Source: Enterobacter genomosp. O
GTDB lineage: Bacteria > Pseudomonadota > Gammaproteobacteria > Enterobacterales > Enterobacteriaceae
Assembly (NCBI RefSeq): GCF_001022965.1
Contig: NZ_LECZ01000018.1
Coordinates: 1 to 64,000, forward strand
Reading direction: 5' to 3'
Length of the DNA: 64,000 nucleotides
A program made the translations under genes and the position numbers. This document shows, piece by piece, positions 1-11,710 of this stretch. The stretch's first letter is position 1; every line of letters begins with the position of its first letter. Under the pieces are notes generated by a model. That model was given only the letters and a program-made list of their open reading frames with translations, did not search any database and was not told the DNA's origin.

Positions 1-206
1 TTGTCCGAAGACATTAAGAATCCATGTCACTTTGAGTGCCCACACAGATTGTCTGATAAATTGTTAAAGAGCAGTGCCGCTTCGCTTTTCGCTGCGGCGC
101 GGGGTGTGCATATTACGCTTTCCCGCTTCAGAGTCAAGCGTTTATTTTCGCTTTTCTCTGCTGACCCGGCGGCGTGTGTGCCGTTGTTCCGTGTCAGTGG
201 AGGCGC
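1..206 (-). promoter_or_regulatory. rRNA operon leader with boxA/boxB antitermination signals
   Basis: This is the transcribed leader of an rRNA operon read leftward; the 16S gene itself lies beyond base 1. On the minus strand a boxA element (TGCTCTTTAACA, 73-62) follows a boxB-type hairpin (stem 76-80 with 94-98), the usual NusB/S10 antitermination signals of enterobacterial rrn operons. The position next to hemG matches the rrnA locus of E. coli. No protein-coding gene is supported here. Confidence 0.9.
110..137 (-). promoter_or_regulatory. rrn P2 promoter
   Basis: On the minus strand TTGACT (-35, 137-132) and TAATAT (-10, 115-110) are separated by 16 bases. It lies about 100 bases downstream of P1, the tandem arrangement of all E. 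coli rrn operons. Confidence 0.88.
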
Positions 207-234
207 ATTATAGGGAGTTATTCCGGTGTGACAA
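207..234 (-). promoter_or_regulatory. rrn P1 promoter
   Basis: On the minus strand a TTGTCA -35 (234-229) and TATAAT -10 (212-207) are separated by 16 bases and followed by the GC-rich discriminator GCGCCT typical of stringently controlled rRNA P1 promoters. The A/T-rich stretch at about 235-260 just upstream fits an UP element. FIS sites would lie further up, inside or beside the end of hemG. Confidence 0.9.
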
Positions 235-283
235 GCATAAAATACAAAAAACTTTTCGTTCGCTCACTTTTCAAACTTAACGC

Positions 284-829
284 TTATTTAAGTCGCGAAT
301 TGCCCGTTAAATGCGCGATTTCCCGGGCAAAGCTGGCCACCTGAGACCAGTCGGTATAAACCACTTCTTTACGCGTATCGGTTTCGCCCCCCGTCATTTT
401 CATAATCAAGCGGATCATGAAGCGGTCATACCAGCGATAGCGAGGGTAGCGCAGCGCGCCGGCAAAAACGGCGCACAGGTCTGGCTGCCACGGCGAGCTG
501 AGTAAAAACTTGCGCGTGTAGCTGTTGGTCTGCGGCGTACGCTTCTCTGCTTTACGCGCGACCAGATTGACCGAGTAAAACGCACCGGGCAATTTGCTGA
601 GCACCGCCGTGTGCTTTTTCACAAAGCGGTCCAGCGCCGGATGGAAATGCCCGTAACGAATTGACGCGCCAATCACCACGCGGTCGTAATCCTGCCAGGC
701 AATCTGCTCTGCGCGATTCAGGTTTACCACATCCGAGTAAATACCCAGCTCTTTTAATTCCGATGCCAGATACGCGGCAATTTCACGCGTCTGCCCGTCT
801 CGGGTAGAGAAAAGAATCAGTGTTTTCAT
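284..829 (-). CDS. hemG: menaquinone-dependent protoporphyrinogen IX oxidase HemG
   Basis: HemG is a flavodoxin-like, FMN-binding enzyme that oxidises protoporphyrinogen IX to protoporphyrin IX in haem synthesis, passing electrons to the respiratory quinone pool at the inner membrane. The 181-residue product equals the E. coli length. The N-terminal STRDGQT loop (8-14) is the FMN phosphate-binding loop, and the basic [16 protein letters not shown] segment (about 93-110) is the long-chain flavodoxin insertion typical of HemG. I chose the ATG at 829 because it has an AGGAG site and gives the family N-terminus [12 protein letters not shown]; an upstream in-frame ATG at 901 would overlap trkH. 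It is last in the pepQ-yigZ-trkH-hemG run, 10 bases after trkH. Confidence 0.97.
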   Translation of the reverse strand: MKTLILFSTRDGQTREIAAYLASELKELGIYSDVVNLNRAEQIAWQDYDRVVIGASIRYGHFHPALDRFVKKHTAVLSKLPGAFYSVNLVARKAEKRTPQTNSYTRKFLLSSPWQPDLCAVFAGALRYPRYRWYDRFMIRLIMKMTGGETDTRKEVVYTDWSQVASFAREIAHLTGNSRLK

Positions 830-839
830 CAACGGCTCC

Positions 840-2291
840 TTACTCGCGCCAGAATGTAGGGGTGAACAGCACCAGCAGCGTAAAGACCTCAAGACGACCA
901 AACAGCATATTGGCGATGAGGATCCATTTCGCGACCGGGTTCATGCTGGCAAAGTTATCCGCCACAACCCCCAGGCCAGGCCCGAGGTTATTCAATGTTG
1001 CTACGACGGACGCAAAGGCGGAGAAATCATCCACCCCCGTCGCGATGATCGCCAGCATACTGACGATAAAGACCAACGCATACGCCGAGAAGAACCCCCA
1101 CACCGCTTCGAGGATACGTTCCGGCAACGCGCGGTTACCCAGTTTGATGCTGTAGACCGCGTTCGGGTGGACCAGACGTTTTAGCTCACGGTTGCCCTGC
1201 TTGAACAGCAGCAGAATACGAATCACCTTCAGGCCACCGCCCGTGGAGCCCGCACAGCCGCCGATAAACGCGGAACACAGCAGGAGCACCGGCAGGAACA
1301 ACGGCCAGCGTGCAATGCTGTCCGTGGTAAACCCGGCGGTCGTCGCCATCGATACCACCTGGAAGAACGCCTGGTTTAGGGTCGTCAGCGCCGAGTTATA
1401 AACGTCGTGGAACCACAGCACGAGAGTACAGATGATGACCAGAGTAAGCTGGACACCAATAAACATGCGGAACTCCGGATCGCGCCAGTACACCTTCAGG
1501 CTGCGTCCGCTCAGTAAAGAGAAGTGCAGGCCATAGTTACAGCCGGAGATCAGCAGGAAAATCGCAATGATGGTATTGATCGTTGGGCTGTCGAAGTAGC
1601 CCACGCTGGCATCGTGGGTGGAGAACCCGCCGATGGCAATCGTCGCAAAGCTGTGCCCGATAGCATCAAAAGCAGGCATCCCGGCAAACCATAGCGCCAG
1701 AGCACAGGCGACCGTCAGCAAGACATAAATCAGCCACAGGGTTTTCGCCGTCTCGGCAATGCGAGGCCGCATTTTGTTGTCTTTCAGCGGCCCGGGCATT
1801 TCGGCGCGATAGAGCTGCATCCCACCCACGCCCAGAATAGGCAGGATGGCCACGGCCAGGACGATGATCCCCATACCACCGAACCACTGCAGCATCTGGC
1901 GATAAAAGAGAATCGCGTGCGGTAGCGAATCCAGGCCCACCAGCGTCGTCGCCCCGGTGGTCGTTAAACCCGAGAACGATTCAAAAAAGGCATCCGTGAT
2001 GCTCAGGTTAGGCTGTTCAGAGAAGATAAAGGGCAGCGAACCGACGCTTCCCAGCACCGTCCAGAACAGGACCACAATCAGAAAGCCCTCGCGAGATTTC
2101 AGCTCACCTTTCTGCCGACGGTTCGGCCACCACAGCAGCGAGCCAATCGCCAGCGCGACAAAGAAGGTCTGGGTAAATGCCCGCCCCGCGCCATCCCGGT
2201 AGATAAGCGCCACCAGTCCAGGGAGAATCATCGTCCCGGAAAAGAGTATGACCAGCAGTCCAACGATTCGGGTTATGGCACGAAAATGCAT
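840..2291 (-). CDS. trkH: Trk system potassium uptake channel subunit TrkH
   Basis: TrkH is the K+-translocating inner-membrane subunit of the Trk system and works with the cytoplasmic NAD-binding regulator TrkA, encoded elsewhere. The 483-residue protein has the four membrane-pore-membrane repeats of the TrkH/HKT/KtrB superfamily. The four selectivity-filter glycines can be placed in TTTGAT (about 110-115), IGGFST (220-225), TTAGFT (317-322) and LGPGLG (436-441). The family length is 483. It lies 39 bases after yigZ and 10 before hemG, so the genes are probably cotranscribed. Confidence 0.97.
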   Translation of the reverse strand: MHFRAITRIVGLLVILFSGTMILPGLVALIYRDGAGRAFTQTFFVALAIGSLLWWPNRRQKGELKSREGFLIVVLFWTVLGSVGSLPFIFSEQPNLSITDAFFESFSGLTTTGATTLVGLDSLPHAILFYRQMLQWFGGMGIIVLAVAILPILGVGGMQLYRAEMPGPLKDNKMRPRIAETAKTLWLIYVLLTVACALALWFAGMPAFDAIGHSFATIAIGGFSTHDASVGYFDSPTINTIIAIFLLISGCNYGLHFSLLSGRSLKVYWRDPEFRMFIGVQLTLVIICTLVLWFHDVYNSALTTLNQAFFQVVSMATTAGFTTDSIARWPLFLPVLLLCSAFIGGCAGSTGGGLKVIRILLLFKQGNRELKRLVHPNAVYSIKLGNRALPERILEAVWGFFSAYALVFIVSMLAIIATGVDDFSAFASVVATLNNLGPGLGVVADNFASMNPVAKWILIANMLFGRLEVFTLLVLFTPTFWRE

Positions 2292-2330
2292 CTCTGCCGC
2301 TTCCTTTGGTATTCAAAAGTGAGGTGGGGA

Positions 2331-2945
2331 TTATTCTTCAATCGGCAGCAATTGCAACGAACCACGACTAAAATCAGCCAGTTTTGCTGAAAAAGCAGCC
2401 AGTTCCGCCTGAGGAAGCGCCACGCGTAATTGCACCATTGCCTGATATTCACTGTGTGCGATGACGCCGTTAAACTGCTTCAGCAACGTTTCGATGCCGG
2501 ATAACTGGGCGTAATCACACAGTAAAGTATATTCGGTGAGCGGCGTTTTGCGGGTCGTTATGAGTATATTCAACGCCTGCTGAACCCCTCCGCCATACGC
2601 TTTAACCAGCCCACCCGTACCTAATAAAATGCCGCCGTAGTAGCGCACCACCACGGCGGTAATTTCACCCACACCGCTGCCCATCAGCTGGGAGAGCATG
2701 GGTTTACCGGCCGTTCCTGCCGGTTCACCGTCGTCGGAAAACCCCAATTGCTGCGAATCGTCCGGCGGCCCAGCCACCCACGCCACGCAGTGGTGGCGTG
2801 CGTCAGGATGCTCAGCCCGGACGGACTCGACAAACGCCTTTGCCGCCTCTACGCCATCGGTATGCGCCAGCAGCGTAATAAAGCGGCTTTTCTTGATTTC
2901 CTCAACAAAGGTGACCGGTTCAGCCGGTATCAGCCAGCTTTCCAT
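2331..2945 (-). CDS. yigZ: IMPACT/YigZ family protein
   Basis: This 204-residue member of the UPF0029/IMPACT family has the conserved DDGEPAGTAGKP segment (71-82) and RYYGG...LGTGGL (101-113). The N-terminal IMPACT domain resembles that of the eukaryotic translation regulator IMPACT. The bacterial role is not established, though a link to translation or nucleic-acid binding has been suggested. Its ATG overlaps the pepQ stop by one base (TGATG), so translation is probably coupled to pepQ. Confidence 0.93.
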   Translation of the reverse strand: MESWLIPAEPVTFVEEIKKSRFITLLAHTDGVEAAKAFVESVRAEHPDARHHCVAWVAGPPDDSQQLGFSDDGEPAGTAGKPMLSQLMGSGVGEITAVVVRYYGGILLGTGGLVKAYGGGVQQALNILITTRKTPLTEYTLLCDYAQLSGIETLLKQFNGVIAHSEYQAMVQLRVALPQAELAAFSAKLADFSRGSLQLLPIEE

Positions 2946-4276
2946 CAGGCCAGCTTCTGGTCTCGCGTCATGTTCTCGATACCGTTTTCGTGCACCACAA
3001 CGTTATCTTCGATGCGAATCCCGCCAAACGGCTTAAGCGCGTCAATTTTTTCCCAGTTGAAGTGCTTGCTGAACTGACCTTCACGCCACGGCGCCAGCAG
3101 GGATTCGATAAAGTAGATCCCCGGTTCAATCGTTAGCACCATACGCGGCTCAAGAATACGGGTGCAGCGCAGGTAAGGATATTTAGACGGTGCCGCCAGA
3201 TGCGTACCGGTATCATCCTGCATAAAGCCCGCAACGTCGTGAACCTGCAGGCCCAGCGGGTGACCAATACCGTGCGGCATGAATGGCCCGGTCAGATCGT
3301 TCTCGACCATCGCCTCTTCGCTCATGTCTTTCACAATCTGATGCTTACGCAGCAGCTTCGCGATGCGCTGATGGAACTGGATGTGGTAATCCACATAGCT
3401 GGTGCCCGCTTTCATGGTGCCAATAAGCGCCAGCTGTTCATCGTTCACGTCTTTAATAAGCTGCGCGAAATCGGTATCCGCATTCGCCGCCCAGGTACGG
3501 GTAAGGTCTGCCGCGTAACCGTTGTACTCGGCACCTGCGTCAAGCAGGAAGCTGCGCATCTCAGACGGTACATGGTGATCGAGTTTGGTGTAATGCAGGA
3601 CGGAAGCATGCTCGTTTAGCGCAACAATATTGCTGTACGGCACGTCGGTATCGCGATGGCCTGTCGCGGTCAGGTAAGCCAGGTTGATGTCGAACTCGCT
3701 CATACCCGACTGGAACGCTTCGTGCGCGGCGCGGTGGCCATTCACCGCCGTTTTTTGCGCTTCACGCATGCAGTAAAGTTCGTAGTCGGTTTTATACGCG
3801 CGGTAATAGTGCAGGTAATCCAGCACCCCTTTCGGGTTCAGTTTGTCTGCCGGAATATCGAGGCCCAGCGCACGCTCCGGAACAGGGCCAATATAGGCGA
3901 TGTTGCCGCGCGCGGCTGGCAGCTGGCTGCCAATGCCGTCGGCTTTTGGCAACGCAATGACATCCACTTCTTCCGTCCAGAAAGAGGTCGGCAGCGGCTC
4001 AACGTTGTGCCAGTAATCAACCGGCAGGTAGAACCACAGTTTCGGCTTATTCACGCCATCGACCAGCAGCCAGCAATTTGGAACCTGAGTCACCGGCACC
4101 CAGGCTTTAAACTGCGGGTTCACCTTAAACGGGTAAGCGTGATCGTCGAGAAAGGTATTCATCAGCTCGCCAGAGTGGATCAACAGCGCATCCAGCTTAA
4201 AGCGGGCCAGTACATCGCGGGTACGTTCCTGTAGGGTAACGATATGATTTTTATAAAGCGAAGCCAGTGAGTCCAT
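2945..4276 (-). CDS. pepQ: Xaa-Pro dipeptidase PepQ
   Basis: PepQ is a cytosolic dimanganese prolidase that splits dipeptides with proline at the C-terminal position. The 443 residues match the E. coli enzyme. All metal ligands of the pita-bread fold are present: Asp246, Asp257, His339 (in HGIGHP), Glu384 (in IEPG) and Glu423 (in RIEDN). Two adjacent ATGs exist; I took the second (4276), which gives the family start [10 protein letters not shown]. It heads the leftward yigZ-trkH-hemG run and is divergent from fadB across 190 bases. Confidence 0.97.
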   Translation of the reverse strand: MDSLASLYKNHIVTLQERTRDVLARFKLDALLIHSGELMNTFLDDHAYPFKVNPQFKAWVPVTQVPNCWLLVDGVNKPKLWFYLPVDYWHNVEPLPTSFWTEEVDVIALPKADGIGSQLPAARGNIAYIGPVPERALGLDIPADKLNPKGVLDYLHYYRAYKTDYELYCMREAQKTAVNGHRAAHEAFQSGMSEFDINLAYLTATGHRDTDVPYSNIVALNEHASVLHYTKLDHHVPSEMRSFLLDAGAEYNGYAADLTRTWAANADTDFAQLIKDVNDEQLALIGTMKAGTSYVDYHIQFHQRIAKLLRKHQIVKDMSEEAMVENDLTGPFMPHGIGHPLGLQVHDVAGFMQDDTGTHLAAPSKYPYLRCTRILEPRMVLTIEPGIYFIESLLAPWREGQFSKHFNWEKIDALKPFGGIRIEDNVVVHENGIENMTRDQKLA

Positions 4277-4423
4277 CATTCTTCCTTTCGTTTTTTTGAC
4301 CTCAAGTCATCGCATCTTAGCACACCTCACTCCGGCTGCGTGATTTCCACCGACCGTGATCAATGCAGCAATTTCTTAATGAGTAATTTGCATTTTATTA
4401 ACATAAATCCCACACTCCGACTC

Positions 4424-4440
4424 ATCTGGTATGACCAGAT
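4424..4440 (+). promoter_or_regulatory. FadR operator upstream of fadBA
   Basis: The 17-base near-palindrome ATCTGGTATGACCAGAT matches the FadR consensus AACTGGTCNGACCAGTT and lies 26 bases before the fadB start, where E. coli fadB has its FadR operator. FadR would repress fadBA until long-chain acyl-CoA binds it. Confidence 0.88.
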
Positions 4441-4466
4441 CCACTTGATGGATTCAGGAGACTGAC

Positions 4467-6656
4467 ATGCTTTACAAAGGCGACACCCTGTACCTCAACT
4501 GGCTGGAAGATGGCATTGCCGAACTGGTGTTCGATGCCCCCGGCTCAGTGAACAAGCTTGATACCGCGACGGTGGCCAGTCTTGGCCAGGCGCTGGATGT
4601 ACTTGAAAAACAACCTGAATTAAAAGGGTTGCTGCTGCGCTCGAACAAAGCGGCCTTTATTGTCGGTGCCGATATCACCGAATTCCTCTCGCTCTTCCTG
4701 GTGCCTGAAGAACAGCTGAGCCAGTGGCTGCACTTTGCGAACAGCGTCTTTAACCGTCTGGAAGATCTACCTGTCCCGACCATTTCCGCCGTTAACGGCT
4801 ACGCGCTGGGCGGTGGCTGCGAATGCGTGTTAGCCACGGATTACCGTCTGGCGACGCCGGATCTGCGCATTGGCCTGCCGGAGACGAAGCTGGGTATCAT
4901 GCCGGGCTTTGGCGGCTCCGTGCGTATGCCGCGCATGCTGGGTGCCGACAGCGCACTTGAGATCATTGCCGCAGGTAAAGACGTCGGTGCAGAACAGGCG
5001 CAGAAAATCGGCCTGGTCGACGGCGTCGTTAAACCAGAAAAGCTTATTGAAGGCGCTGTCGCCATTTTACGTCAGGCGATTAACGGCGATCTCGACTGGA
5101 AAGCCAAACGCCAGCCGAAGCTAGAACCGTTAAAACTCAGCAAGATTGAAGCCACCATGAGCTTCACCATCGCCAAAGGCATGGTGATGCAGACGGCAGG
5201 TAAACACTATCCGGCGCCAATCACCGCGGTGAAAACCATTGAAGCGGCGGCTCGCCTTGGTCGCGACGAAGCGCTGAAGCTTGAAAACCAGAGCTTTGTC
5301 CCGCTGGCGCACACCAATGAAGCCCGCGCGCTGGTCGGTATCTTCCTCAACGATCAGTTCGTGAAAGGAAAAGCCAAACAGCTGACCAAAAACGTTGAGA
5401 CGCCAAAACACGCGGCGGTACTCGGCGCCGGCATTATGGGTGGCGGCATCGCTTACCAGTCGGCCTGGAAAGGCGTGCCGGTAGTGATGAAAGACATCAG
5501 CGAGAAATCACTGACGCTGGGTATGACCGAAGCGGCCAAGCTGCTGAATAAACAGCTGGAACGCGGCAAAATTGACGGACTTAAGCTCTCCGGTGTGATC
5601 TCAACGATCCAGCCAACGCTGGAATACACCGGTTTCGACCGCGTGGACGTGGTGGTTGAAGCCGTGGTTGAAAACCCGAAAGTCAAAAAAGCGGTGCTGG
5701 CAGAAACGGAAGACAAGGTTCGTCCGGGCACCGTACTGGCGTCTAACACCTCCACCATTCCAATCAGCGAACTGGCGAGCGTGCTAAAGCGTCCGGAAAA
5801 CTTCTGCGGGATGCACTTCTTCAACCCGGTACACCGTATGCCGCTTGTCGAGGTGATCCGCGGGGAAAAAACCTCTGACGAAACCATTGCTAAAGTGGTG
5901 GCGTGGGCAAGCAAGATGGGTAAAACGCCGATCGTGGTTAACGACTGCCCGGGCTTCTTCGTCAACCGCGTCCTGTTCCCTTACTTCGCCGGTTTCAGCC
6001 AGCTGCTGCGCGACGGCGCGGACTTCCGCAAAATCGACAAAGTGATGGAAAAACAGTTCGGCTGGCCAATGGGCCCGGCGTATCTGCTGGATGTGGTCGG
6101 CATTGATACCGCCCACCACGCTCAGGCTGTTATGGCGGCGGGCTTCCCGCAGCGCATGCAGAAAGATTATCGCGACGCGATTGACGCCCTGTTCGACGCC
6201 AGCCGCTTCGGTCAGAAAAACGGTCTGGGCTTCTGGCGCTATAAAGAAGACAGCAAAGGCAAACCGAAGAAAGAAGAAGATGCCGTGGTGGATGGCCTGC
6301 TGGCCGACGTCAGTCAGCCGAAGCGCGACTTCACCGACGATGAAATCATTGCCCGCATGATGATCCCGATGATCAACGAAGTGGTGCGTTGCCTCGAAGA
6401 AGGCATCATCGCCAGCCCGGCAGAAGCCGACATGGCGCTGGTGTACGGCCTGGGCTTCCCTCCGTTCCACGGCGGCGCGTTCCGCTGGCTGGACACCCTC
6501 GGCAGCGCCCGCTATCTCGATATGGCTCAGCAGTATCAGCACCTCGGCCCGCTTTATGAGGTGCCGGAAGGGCTGCGCAACAAAGCGCGCCATAACGAAC
6601 CCTACTACCCAGCAGTTGAGCCAGCCCGTCCGGTTGGCGAGCTGAAAACGGCTTAA
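4467..6656 (+). CDS. fadB: fatty acid oxidation complex subunit alpha FadB
   Basis: FadB carries the enoyl-CoA hydratase, isomerase and L-3-hydroxyacyl-CoA dehydrogenase activities of aerobic beta-oxidation and forms the alpha2beta2 complex with FadA. The 729-residue length is the family's. The N-terminal crotonase domain has the oxyanion-hole segment GYALGGGCE with catalytic Glu119 and Glu139. The dehydrogenase domain starts with the NAD-binding GAGIMG (320-325) and has catalytic His450 in GMHFFNPVH. fadA follows after 9 bases. A FadR operator precedes it. Confidence 0.98.
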   Translation: MLYKGDTLYLNWLEDGIAELVFDAPGSVNKLDTATVASLGQALDVLEKQPELKGLLLRSNKAAFIVGADITEFLSLFLVPEEQLSQWLHFANSVFNRLEDLPVPTISAVNGYALGGGCECVLATDYRLATPDLRIGLPETKLGIMPGFGGSVRMPRMLGADSALEIIAAGKDVGAEQAQKIGLVDGVVKPEKLIEGAVAILRQAINGDLDWKAKRQPKLEPLKLSKIEATMSFTIAKGMVMQTAGKHYPAPITAVKTIEAAARLGRDEALKLENQSFVPLAHTNEARALVGIFLNDQFVKGKAKQLTKNVETPKHAAVLGAGIMGGGIAYQSAWKGVPVVMKDISEKSLTLGMTEAAKLLNKQLERGKIDGLKLSGVISTIQPTLEYTGFDRVDVVVEAVVENPKVKKAVLAETEDKVRPGTVLASNTSTIPISELASVLKRPENFCGMHFFNPVHRMPLVEVIRGEKTSDETIAKVVAWASKMGKTPIVVNDCPGFFVNRVLFPYFAGFSQLLRDGADFRKIDKVMEKQFGWPMGPAYLLDVVGIDTAHHAQAVMAAGFPQRMQKDYRDAIDALFDASRFGQKNGLGFWRYKEDSKGKPKKEEDAVVDGLLADVSQPKRDFTDDEIIARMMIPMINEVVRCLEEGIIASPAEADMALVYGLGFPPFHGGAFRWLDTLGSARYLDMAQQYQHLGPLYEVPEGLRNKARHNEPYYPAVEPARPVGELKTA

Positions 6657-7829
<1,173 letters not shown>

Positions 7830-7838
7830 GGCTATAAC

Positions 7839-7903
7839 GTAGGCCCGATAAGCATCGCGCCATCGGGCTTTTGCCGGGAGGCGCTGCGCTTTCCCGGCCT
7901 ACG
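7839..7903. repeat. BIME: two inverted REP elements
   Basis: Two REP-type palindromes in opposite orientation lie between the convergent fadA and fre genes. One begins GTAGGCCCGATAAGC, the other ends CCCGGCCTACG, both with GC-rich stems. Such elements are dispersed in enterobacterial chromosomes and often stabilise upstream mRNA or bind DNA gyrase or IHF. Confidence 0.75.
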
Positions 7904-7963
7904 AGAGGTATCTCACCGCCACTGGCTTCACGGGCGTTGAGAAAGAGTTTAGTTGCCGTTCTT

Positions 7964-7988
7964 CCCGCCTGTCAGGGGCGGGTTTTTT
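7964..7988 (+). terminator. intrinsic terminator of fadBA
   Basis: A stem CCCGCC (7964-7969) with GGCGGG (7977-7982) and a 7-base loop is followed by six T. It lies just before the end of the convergent fre gene. Confidence 0.85.
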
Positions 7989-7990
7989 AT

Positions 7991-8692
7991 TTAAATGAAG
8001 GCAAACGCATCGCCGAACAGACGGTCTTCACGCGCGTCACGTTCGTTACAGAACAGGTCGCGGGCAATTTTCGCCATCTCAAAACGGCCAGCGATATAGA
8101 TGTCGTGCCCTGCCAGCGTGCCATGATCCTGCAGTACCGCCGTCAGCACCGTCCCGCTACGCCCACGCCAGCCCTCTTCCGGCTGCTCAACCACCGGCTC
8201 AATGCGCAGGTTAGGATGGGTTACGCTCAGCGCTTCCAGCTCAGAGAGGTCGTACAGATGCTTCTCTTCGCGGCCACCCCAGTAAATGGTGATATCACGG
8301 TCTGGATTACGCGCCAGGGCGGTCAACAGAATAGAGCGCACATACGAGAAGCCTGTGCCGCCAGCGATCAGGATCAGTGGACGGTCTTCGTCATCGCGTA
8401 GCCACGCTTCACCGTGTGGAATATCCACCACGATTTCGCGTTCCTTCAGGATCCGATCCATCACCGCCATCGCATACAGGTTAAGCTCTGACGCACCAAT
8501 ATGAAGCTCAATAAATTCCTGCTCCGCTGGCGTTGAGGCCATAGAGAAAGGACGCTTATCACGCTCATCCATCACAACCATTAAGTACTGACCAGCGCGG
8601 AAAGAGAATGGCGCTTCTGGCACTAAACGGACGCGATATACGGTGTCGGTGATGGCATCTACCGAGGTCACTTTACAGCTTAAGGTTGTCAT
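7991..8692 (-). CDS. fre: NAD(P)H-flavin reductase Fre
   Basis: Fre reduces free riboflavin, FMN or FAD with NADPH or NADH. The reduced flavins can serve ferric-iron reduction and the activation of ribonucleotide reductase. The 233-residue protein has the ferredoxin-reductase-like fold: the flavin-binding RPFSMAST (47-54) and the nicotinamide-binding GGTGFSY (111-117). It follows ubiD by 30 bases in the same direction. In E. coli the pair is similarly placed, and reduced FMN from Fre-type enzymes feeds prenylated-FMN synthesis by UbiX, the cofactor of UbiD. Confidence 0.97.
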   Translation of the reverse strand: MTTLSCKVTSVDAITDTVYRVRLVPEAPFSFRAGQYLMVVMDERDKRPFSMASTPAEQEFIELHIGASELNLYAMAVMDRILKEREIVVDIPHGEAWLRDDEDRPLILIAGGTGFSYVRSILLTALARNPDRDITIYWGGREEKHLYDLSELEALSVTHPNLRIEPVVEQPEEGWRGRSGTVLTAVLQDHGTLAGHDIYIAGRFEMAKIARDLFCNERDAREDRLFGDAFAFI

Positions 8693-8722
8693 TCGCTCTC
8701 TCTGTCGGGAAGTCTATAGGGC

Positions 8723-10228
8723 TTAACGGTCAGATTCAGGCTTACCGTTACTCATTATGGCCAGTTCGTCCCAGATCGCGTCAATTCGCGCGGTCACGGC
8801 AGGATCTTTTTTGATCGGGCGACCCCATTCACGGTCGGTTTCGCCGGGCCATTTATTTGTGGCATCCAGTCCCATTTTTGAGCCAAGGCCGGAAACCGGC
8901 GAGGCAAAATCCAGGTAATCTATCGGCGTGTTTTCGACTAACACCGTATCACGCGCCGGGTCCATTCGCGTGGTAATGGCCCAAATGACGTCATTCCAGT
9001 CGCGGGCGTTAACGTCATCATCGCAGACAATAACAAATTTGGTATACATAAACTGGCGCAGGAAAGACCATACGCCCATCATTACGCGTTTAGCGTGGCC
9101 AGGATACTGTTTCTTCATCGTGACCACCGCCATGCGATACGAGCATCCTTCAGGCGGCAGATAGAAATCTACGATTTCCGGGAACTGTTTTTGCAGGATC
9201 GGCACAAACACTTCATTCAGCGCCACGCCCAGTACCGCGGGTTCGTCCGGTGGACGTCCGGTGTACGTGGAGTGATAAATCGCATCTTCACGCTGCGTAA
9301 TGTGCGTCACGGTAAACACCGGGAAGTTATCCACTTCGTTGTAATAGCCGGTGTGGTCACCGTAGGGACCTTCCGGTGCCAGTTCACCCTGCTCAATGTA
9401 ACCTTCCAGCACAATTTCGGCACTGGCCGGAACTTCGAGATCGTTAGAGATACACTTCACGACTTCCGTTTTGGTCCCGCGCAGCAGGCCTGCAAACGCA
9501 TATTCAGAGAGCGTATCCGGTACGGGCGTTACCGCCCCGAGAATGGTGGCCGGATCGGCACCTAGCGCAACTGAAACCGGGAAACGTTCACCGGGATGCG
9601 CAGCGCACCACTCCTGGAAATCCAGCGCGCCGCCGCGATGCGACAGCCAGCGCATGATGAGCTTATTCTTGCCAATCAACTGCTGGCGGTAAATCCCCAG
9701 ATTCTGGCGCTCTTTGTGGGGGCCGCGCGTCACGGTGAGCCCCCAGGTGATCAGCGGAGCGGCATCTTCAGGCCAGCACTGCATGATAGGGATTTTAGTC
9801 AAATCAACCGCATCGCCTTCCAGCACTTTCTGCTGGCACGGCGCGCCGCGCAGGCGTTTGGTAGGCATGTTCAGCACCTGCTTAAACTGCGGCAGTTTGT
9901 CGAACAGATCGCGGAAGCCTTTCGGTGGCTCCGGCTCTTTCAGAAACGCCAGCAGTTTACCTACTTCGCGCAGCGCCGTGACGTCCTCCTGCCCCATCCC
10001 CAGTGCGACACGACGCGGTGTACCAAACAGGTTGCACAGCACCGGCATTGAGTAACCTTTCGGATTTTCAAACAGTAATGCGGGGCCACCGGCACGCAGG
10101 GTGCGGTCAGCTATTTCTGTCATCTCCAGATAAGGATCAACAGGAAGTGTAATGCGTTTGAGTTCACCCTGCTTTTCCAGCAGCGTCAGGAAGTCGCGGA
10201 GATCGTGGTATTTCATGCAGTTAATCAT
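8723..10228 (-). CDS. ubiD: 4-hydroxy-3-polyprenylbenzoate decarboxylase UbiD
   Basis: UbiD decarboxylates 3-octaprenyl-4-hydroxybenzoate in ubiquinone synthesis using prenylated FMN. The protein has the family blocks [25 protein letters not shown] and the C-terminal [10 protein letters not shown]. Two starts are possible: ATG 10228 (501 residues, GAGAGG close upstream) and ATG 10216 (497 residues, MKYHDLRDF), the latter matching the core length. I list the longer; the extra four residues do not affect the fold. Nearly invariant apart from the C-terminal tail. fre is next, rfaH is divergent upstream. Confidence 0.96.
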   Translation of the reverse strand: MINCMKYHDLRDFLTLLEKQGELKRITLPVDPYLEMTEIADRTLRAGGPALLFENPKGYSMPVLCNLFGTPRRVALGMGQEDVTALREVGKLLAFLKEPEPPKGFRDLFDKLPQFKQVLNMPTKRLRGAPCQQKVLEGDAVDLTKIPIMQCWPEDAAPLITWGLTVTRGPHKERQNLGIYRQQLIGKNKLIMRWLSHRGGALDFQEWCAAHPGERFPVSVALGADPATILGAVTPVPDTLSEYAFAGLLRGTKTEVVKCISNDLEVPASAEIVLEGYIEQGELAPEGPYGDHTGYYNEVDNFPVFTVTHITQREDAIYHSTYTGRPPDEPAVLGVALNEVFVPILQKQFPEIVDFYLPPEGCSYRMAVVTMKKQYPGHAKRVMMGVWSFLRQFMYTKFVIVCDDDVNARDWNDVIWAITTRMDPARDTVLVENTPIDYLDFASPVSGLGSKMGLDATNKWPGETDREWGRPIKKDPAVTARIDAIWDELAIMSNGKPESDR

Positions 10229-10329
10229 GGCCTCTCTGTAAGCGCTTCATTATACGGCGTAAGACTGCTTGATGCTGTAATTTTGTTAAACAAGCGTGAA
10301 CTTATGCGTTCTGTTGCGTTTTCCCCCAT

Positions 10330-10335
10330 TATAAT
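10330..10335 (+). promoter_or_regulatory. possible -10 box for rfaH
   Basis: A perfect TATAAT lies 64 bases before the rfaH start in an AT-rich part of the ubiD/rfaH gap. No good -35 hexamer sits at 17 bases, so the promoter assignment is tentative. Confidence 0.35.
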
Positions 10336-10398
10336 CAACTTAGCGATCCCGCCAGGGTTTTGATATGCTTGCGCCCCGAACTAAGGGAAAGAGTGATT

Positions 10399-10890
10399 AT
10401 GCAGGCCTGGTATTTACTGTATTGCAAACGCGGGCAACTTCAGCGCGCGCAGGAACATCTTGAACGTCAGTCTGTGAATTGCCTGACGCCCGTGATCACG
10501 CTTGAAAAGATGCAGCGCGGGAAGCGCACAACCGTGAGTGAGCCGTTATTCCCGAACTACCTGTTCGTGGAGTTCGACCCGGAGGTGATCCACACCACCA
10601 CCATCAGCGCCACGCGCGGCGTCAGCCACTTTGTTCGTTTTGGTGCCCATCCGGCAACGGTTCCGTCGACGGTTATTCATCAGCTGTCTGTTTATCAACA
10701 GCCTGAAGGGATCACCGACCCGGAAACGCCTTACTCGGGCGATTGCGTTGTCATTACGGAAGGCGCTTTCGAAGGCCTGCAGGCAATTTTTGCCGAGCCG
10801 GACGGTGAAGCGCGCTCCATGCTGTTGCTCAACCTGCTGAACAAGCAGGTGCTTCAGAGCGTTAAAAACACCGACTTCCGCAAAGTTTAA
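10399..10890 (+). CDS. rfaH: transcription/translation regulator RfaH
   Basis: RfaH is a NusG paralogue recruited to RNA polymerase paused at ops sites in long operons for LPS core, capsule, haemolysin and F-plasmid transfer. It suppresses Rho termination and couples transcription to translation. The 163-residue protein has the NGN domain (about 1-100; WYLLYCKRG near the start, [12 protein letters not shown] around 70-82) and a C-terminal KOW domain (about 115-163; [11 protein letters not shown]) that refolds from alpha to beta. I chose ATG 10399 (MQAWYLLYC) over the earlier ATG 10360, which adds 13 residues absent from the family. It is convergent with tatD; the two stop codons overlap by 4 bases. 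Confidence 0.97.
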   Translation: MQAWYLLYCKRGQLQRAQEHLERQSVNCLTPVITLEKMQRGKRTTVSEPLFPNYLFVEFDPEVIHTTTISATRGVSHFVRFGAHPATVPSTVIHQLSVYQQPEGITDPETPYSGDCVVITEGAFEGLQAIFAEPDGEARSMLLLNLLNKQVLQSVKNTDFRKV

Positions 10891-11669
10891 AAACCTATCC
10901 CGAACAGATTACGCACATTGTCATCCGTCTGCGCGGAAAGCCAGTGCGGATCCTCTCCGCGCCACTTCGCTACGCTCTCAACAATGTGCCCCAGCCAGGC
11001 GGGCTCATTTCGCCGCGATGCCGGTTTGGGTTTCATATCGCGCGGCAGCAGATAAGGCGCATCGGTTTCAAAAAGCAGCCGGTCAGCCGGGATCTCGGGT
11101 AACAGTTCCCGAAGCTCAAGCCCGCGGCGCTCATCGCAAACCCAGCCGGTAATGCCCAGATAAAGCCCTCGCTTCAGGCAATCCAGCGCCTCCTGGCGGG
11201 AACCGGTGAAGCAGTGCAGCACCGCGCCGGGCAGTTTATTCAGCCACGGATCCAGCAGCGCCAGGAAACGCTCATGCGCGTCGCGGCAATGCATAAATAC
11301 GGGCATTTCAAGCTCTGCCGCCAGTGCAAGCTGGGCAGTGAACGCCCTTTCCTGCTCTTCAGGCGTAGAAAAGTTACGGTTGAAATCGAGACCGCATTCA
11401 CCGACAGCCACAACGTCTGGCATCTTCGCCAGCCTGTGCAGGGTTTCGCTACTGTCCGGGGTCCACTGGCTGCTGTCATGAGGATGCACGCCAGCGGTAG
11501 ACCAACAGCGATCGTAGCGTTGCGCCAGCTGCTGCGCCTGCTCGCTTTCATGCAGGTTGGTCCCCGTCAGCAGCAGTCCTTTCACCCCAGCCGCAAACGC
11601 ACGCGCAACCACCTCATCGCGATCTTTCGCAAACTGCGGGCTGGTCAGGTTGAGTCCGATATCAAACAT
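10887..11669 (-). CDS. tatD: 3'-5' ssDNA/RNA exonuclease TatD
   Basis: TatD is a metal-dependent nuclease of the amidohydrolase fold, implicated in repair of peroxide damage and in DNA fragmentation; it is not required for Tat export. The 260 residues carry the ligands His62 and His64 (GVHPHDSS), Glu91, His127 (HCRD), His152 (HCFTG) and Asp203 (ETDAPY). I used ATG 11669: GGGGA precedes it within the alternative longer start (ATG 11681, MGIS-). It follows tatC by 41 bases. Confidence 0.95.
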   Translation of the reverse strand: MFDIGLNLTSPQFAKDRDEVVARAFAAGVKGLLLTGTNLHESEQAQQLAQRYDRCWSTAGVHPHDSSQWTPDSSETLHRLAKMPDVVAVGECGLDFNRNFSTPEEQERAFTAQLALAAELEMPVFMHCRDAHERFLALLDPWLNKLPGAVLHCFTGSRQEALDCLKRGLYLGITGWVCDERRGLELRELLPEIPADRLLFETDAPYLLPRDMKPKPASRRNEPAWLGHIVESVAKWRGEDPHWLSAQTDDNVRNLFGIGF

Positions 11670-11710
11670 GCTAATCCCCATGTAACAACCGCCCTGACGG
11701 GCGGCTGGTT

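Noticed and set aside
1-213. A 70-codon frame starting at base 1
   Set aside because: It covers the rRNA promoters and leader, which explain the sequence fully.
5784-6593. 269-codon minus-strand frame inside fadB
   Set aside because: Antisense shadow of fadB with His/Arg/Val-rich composition and no recognisable domain.
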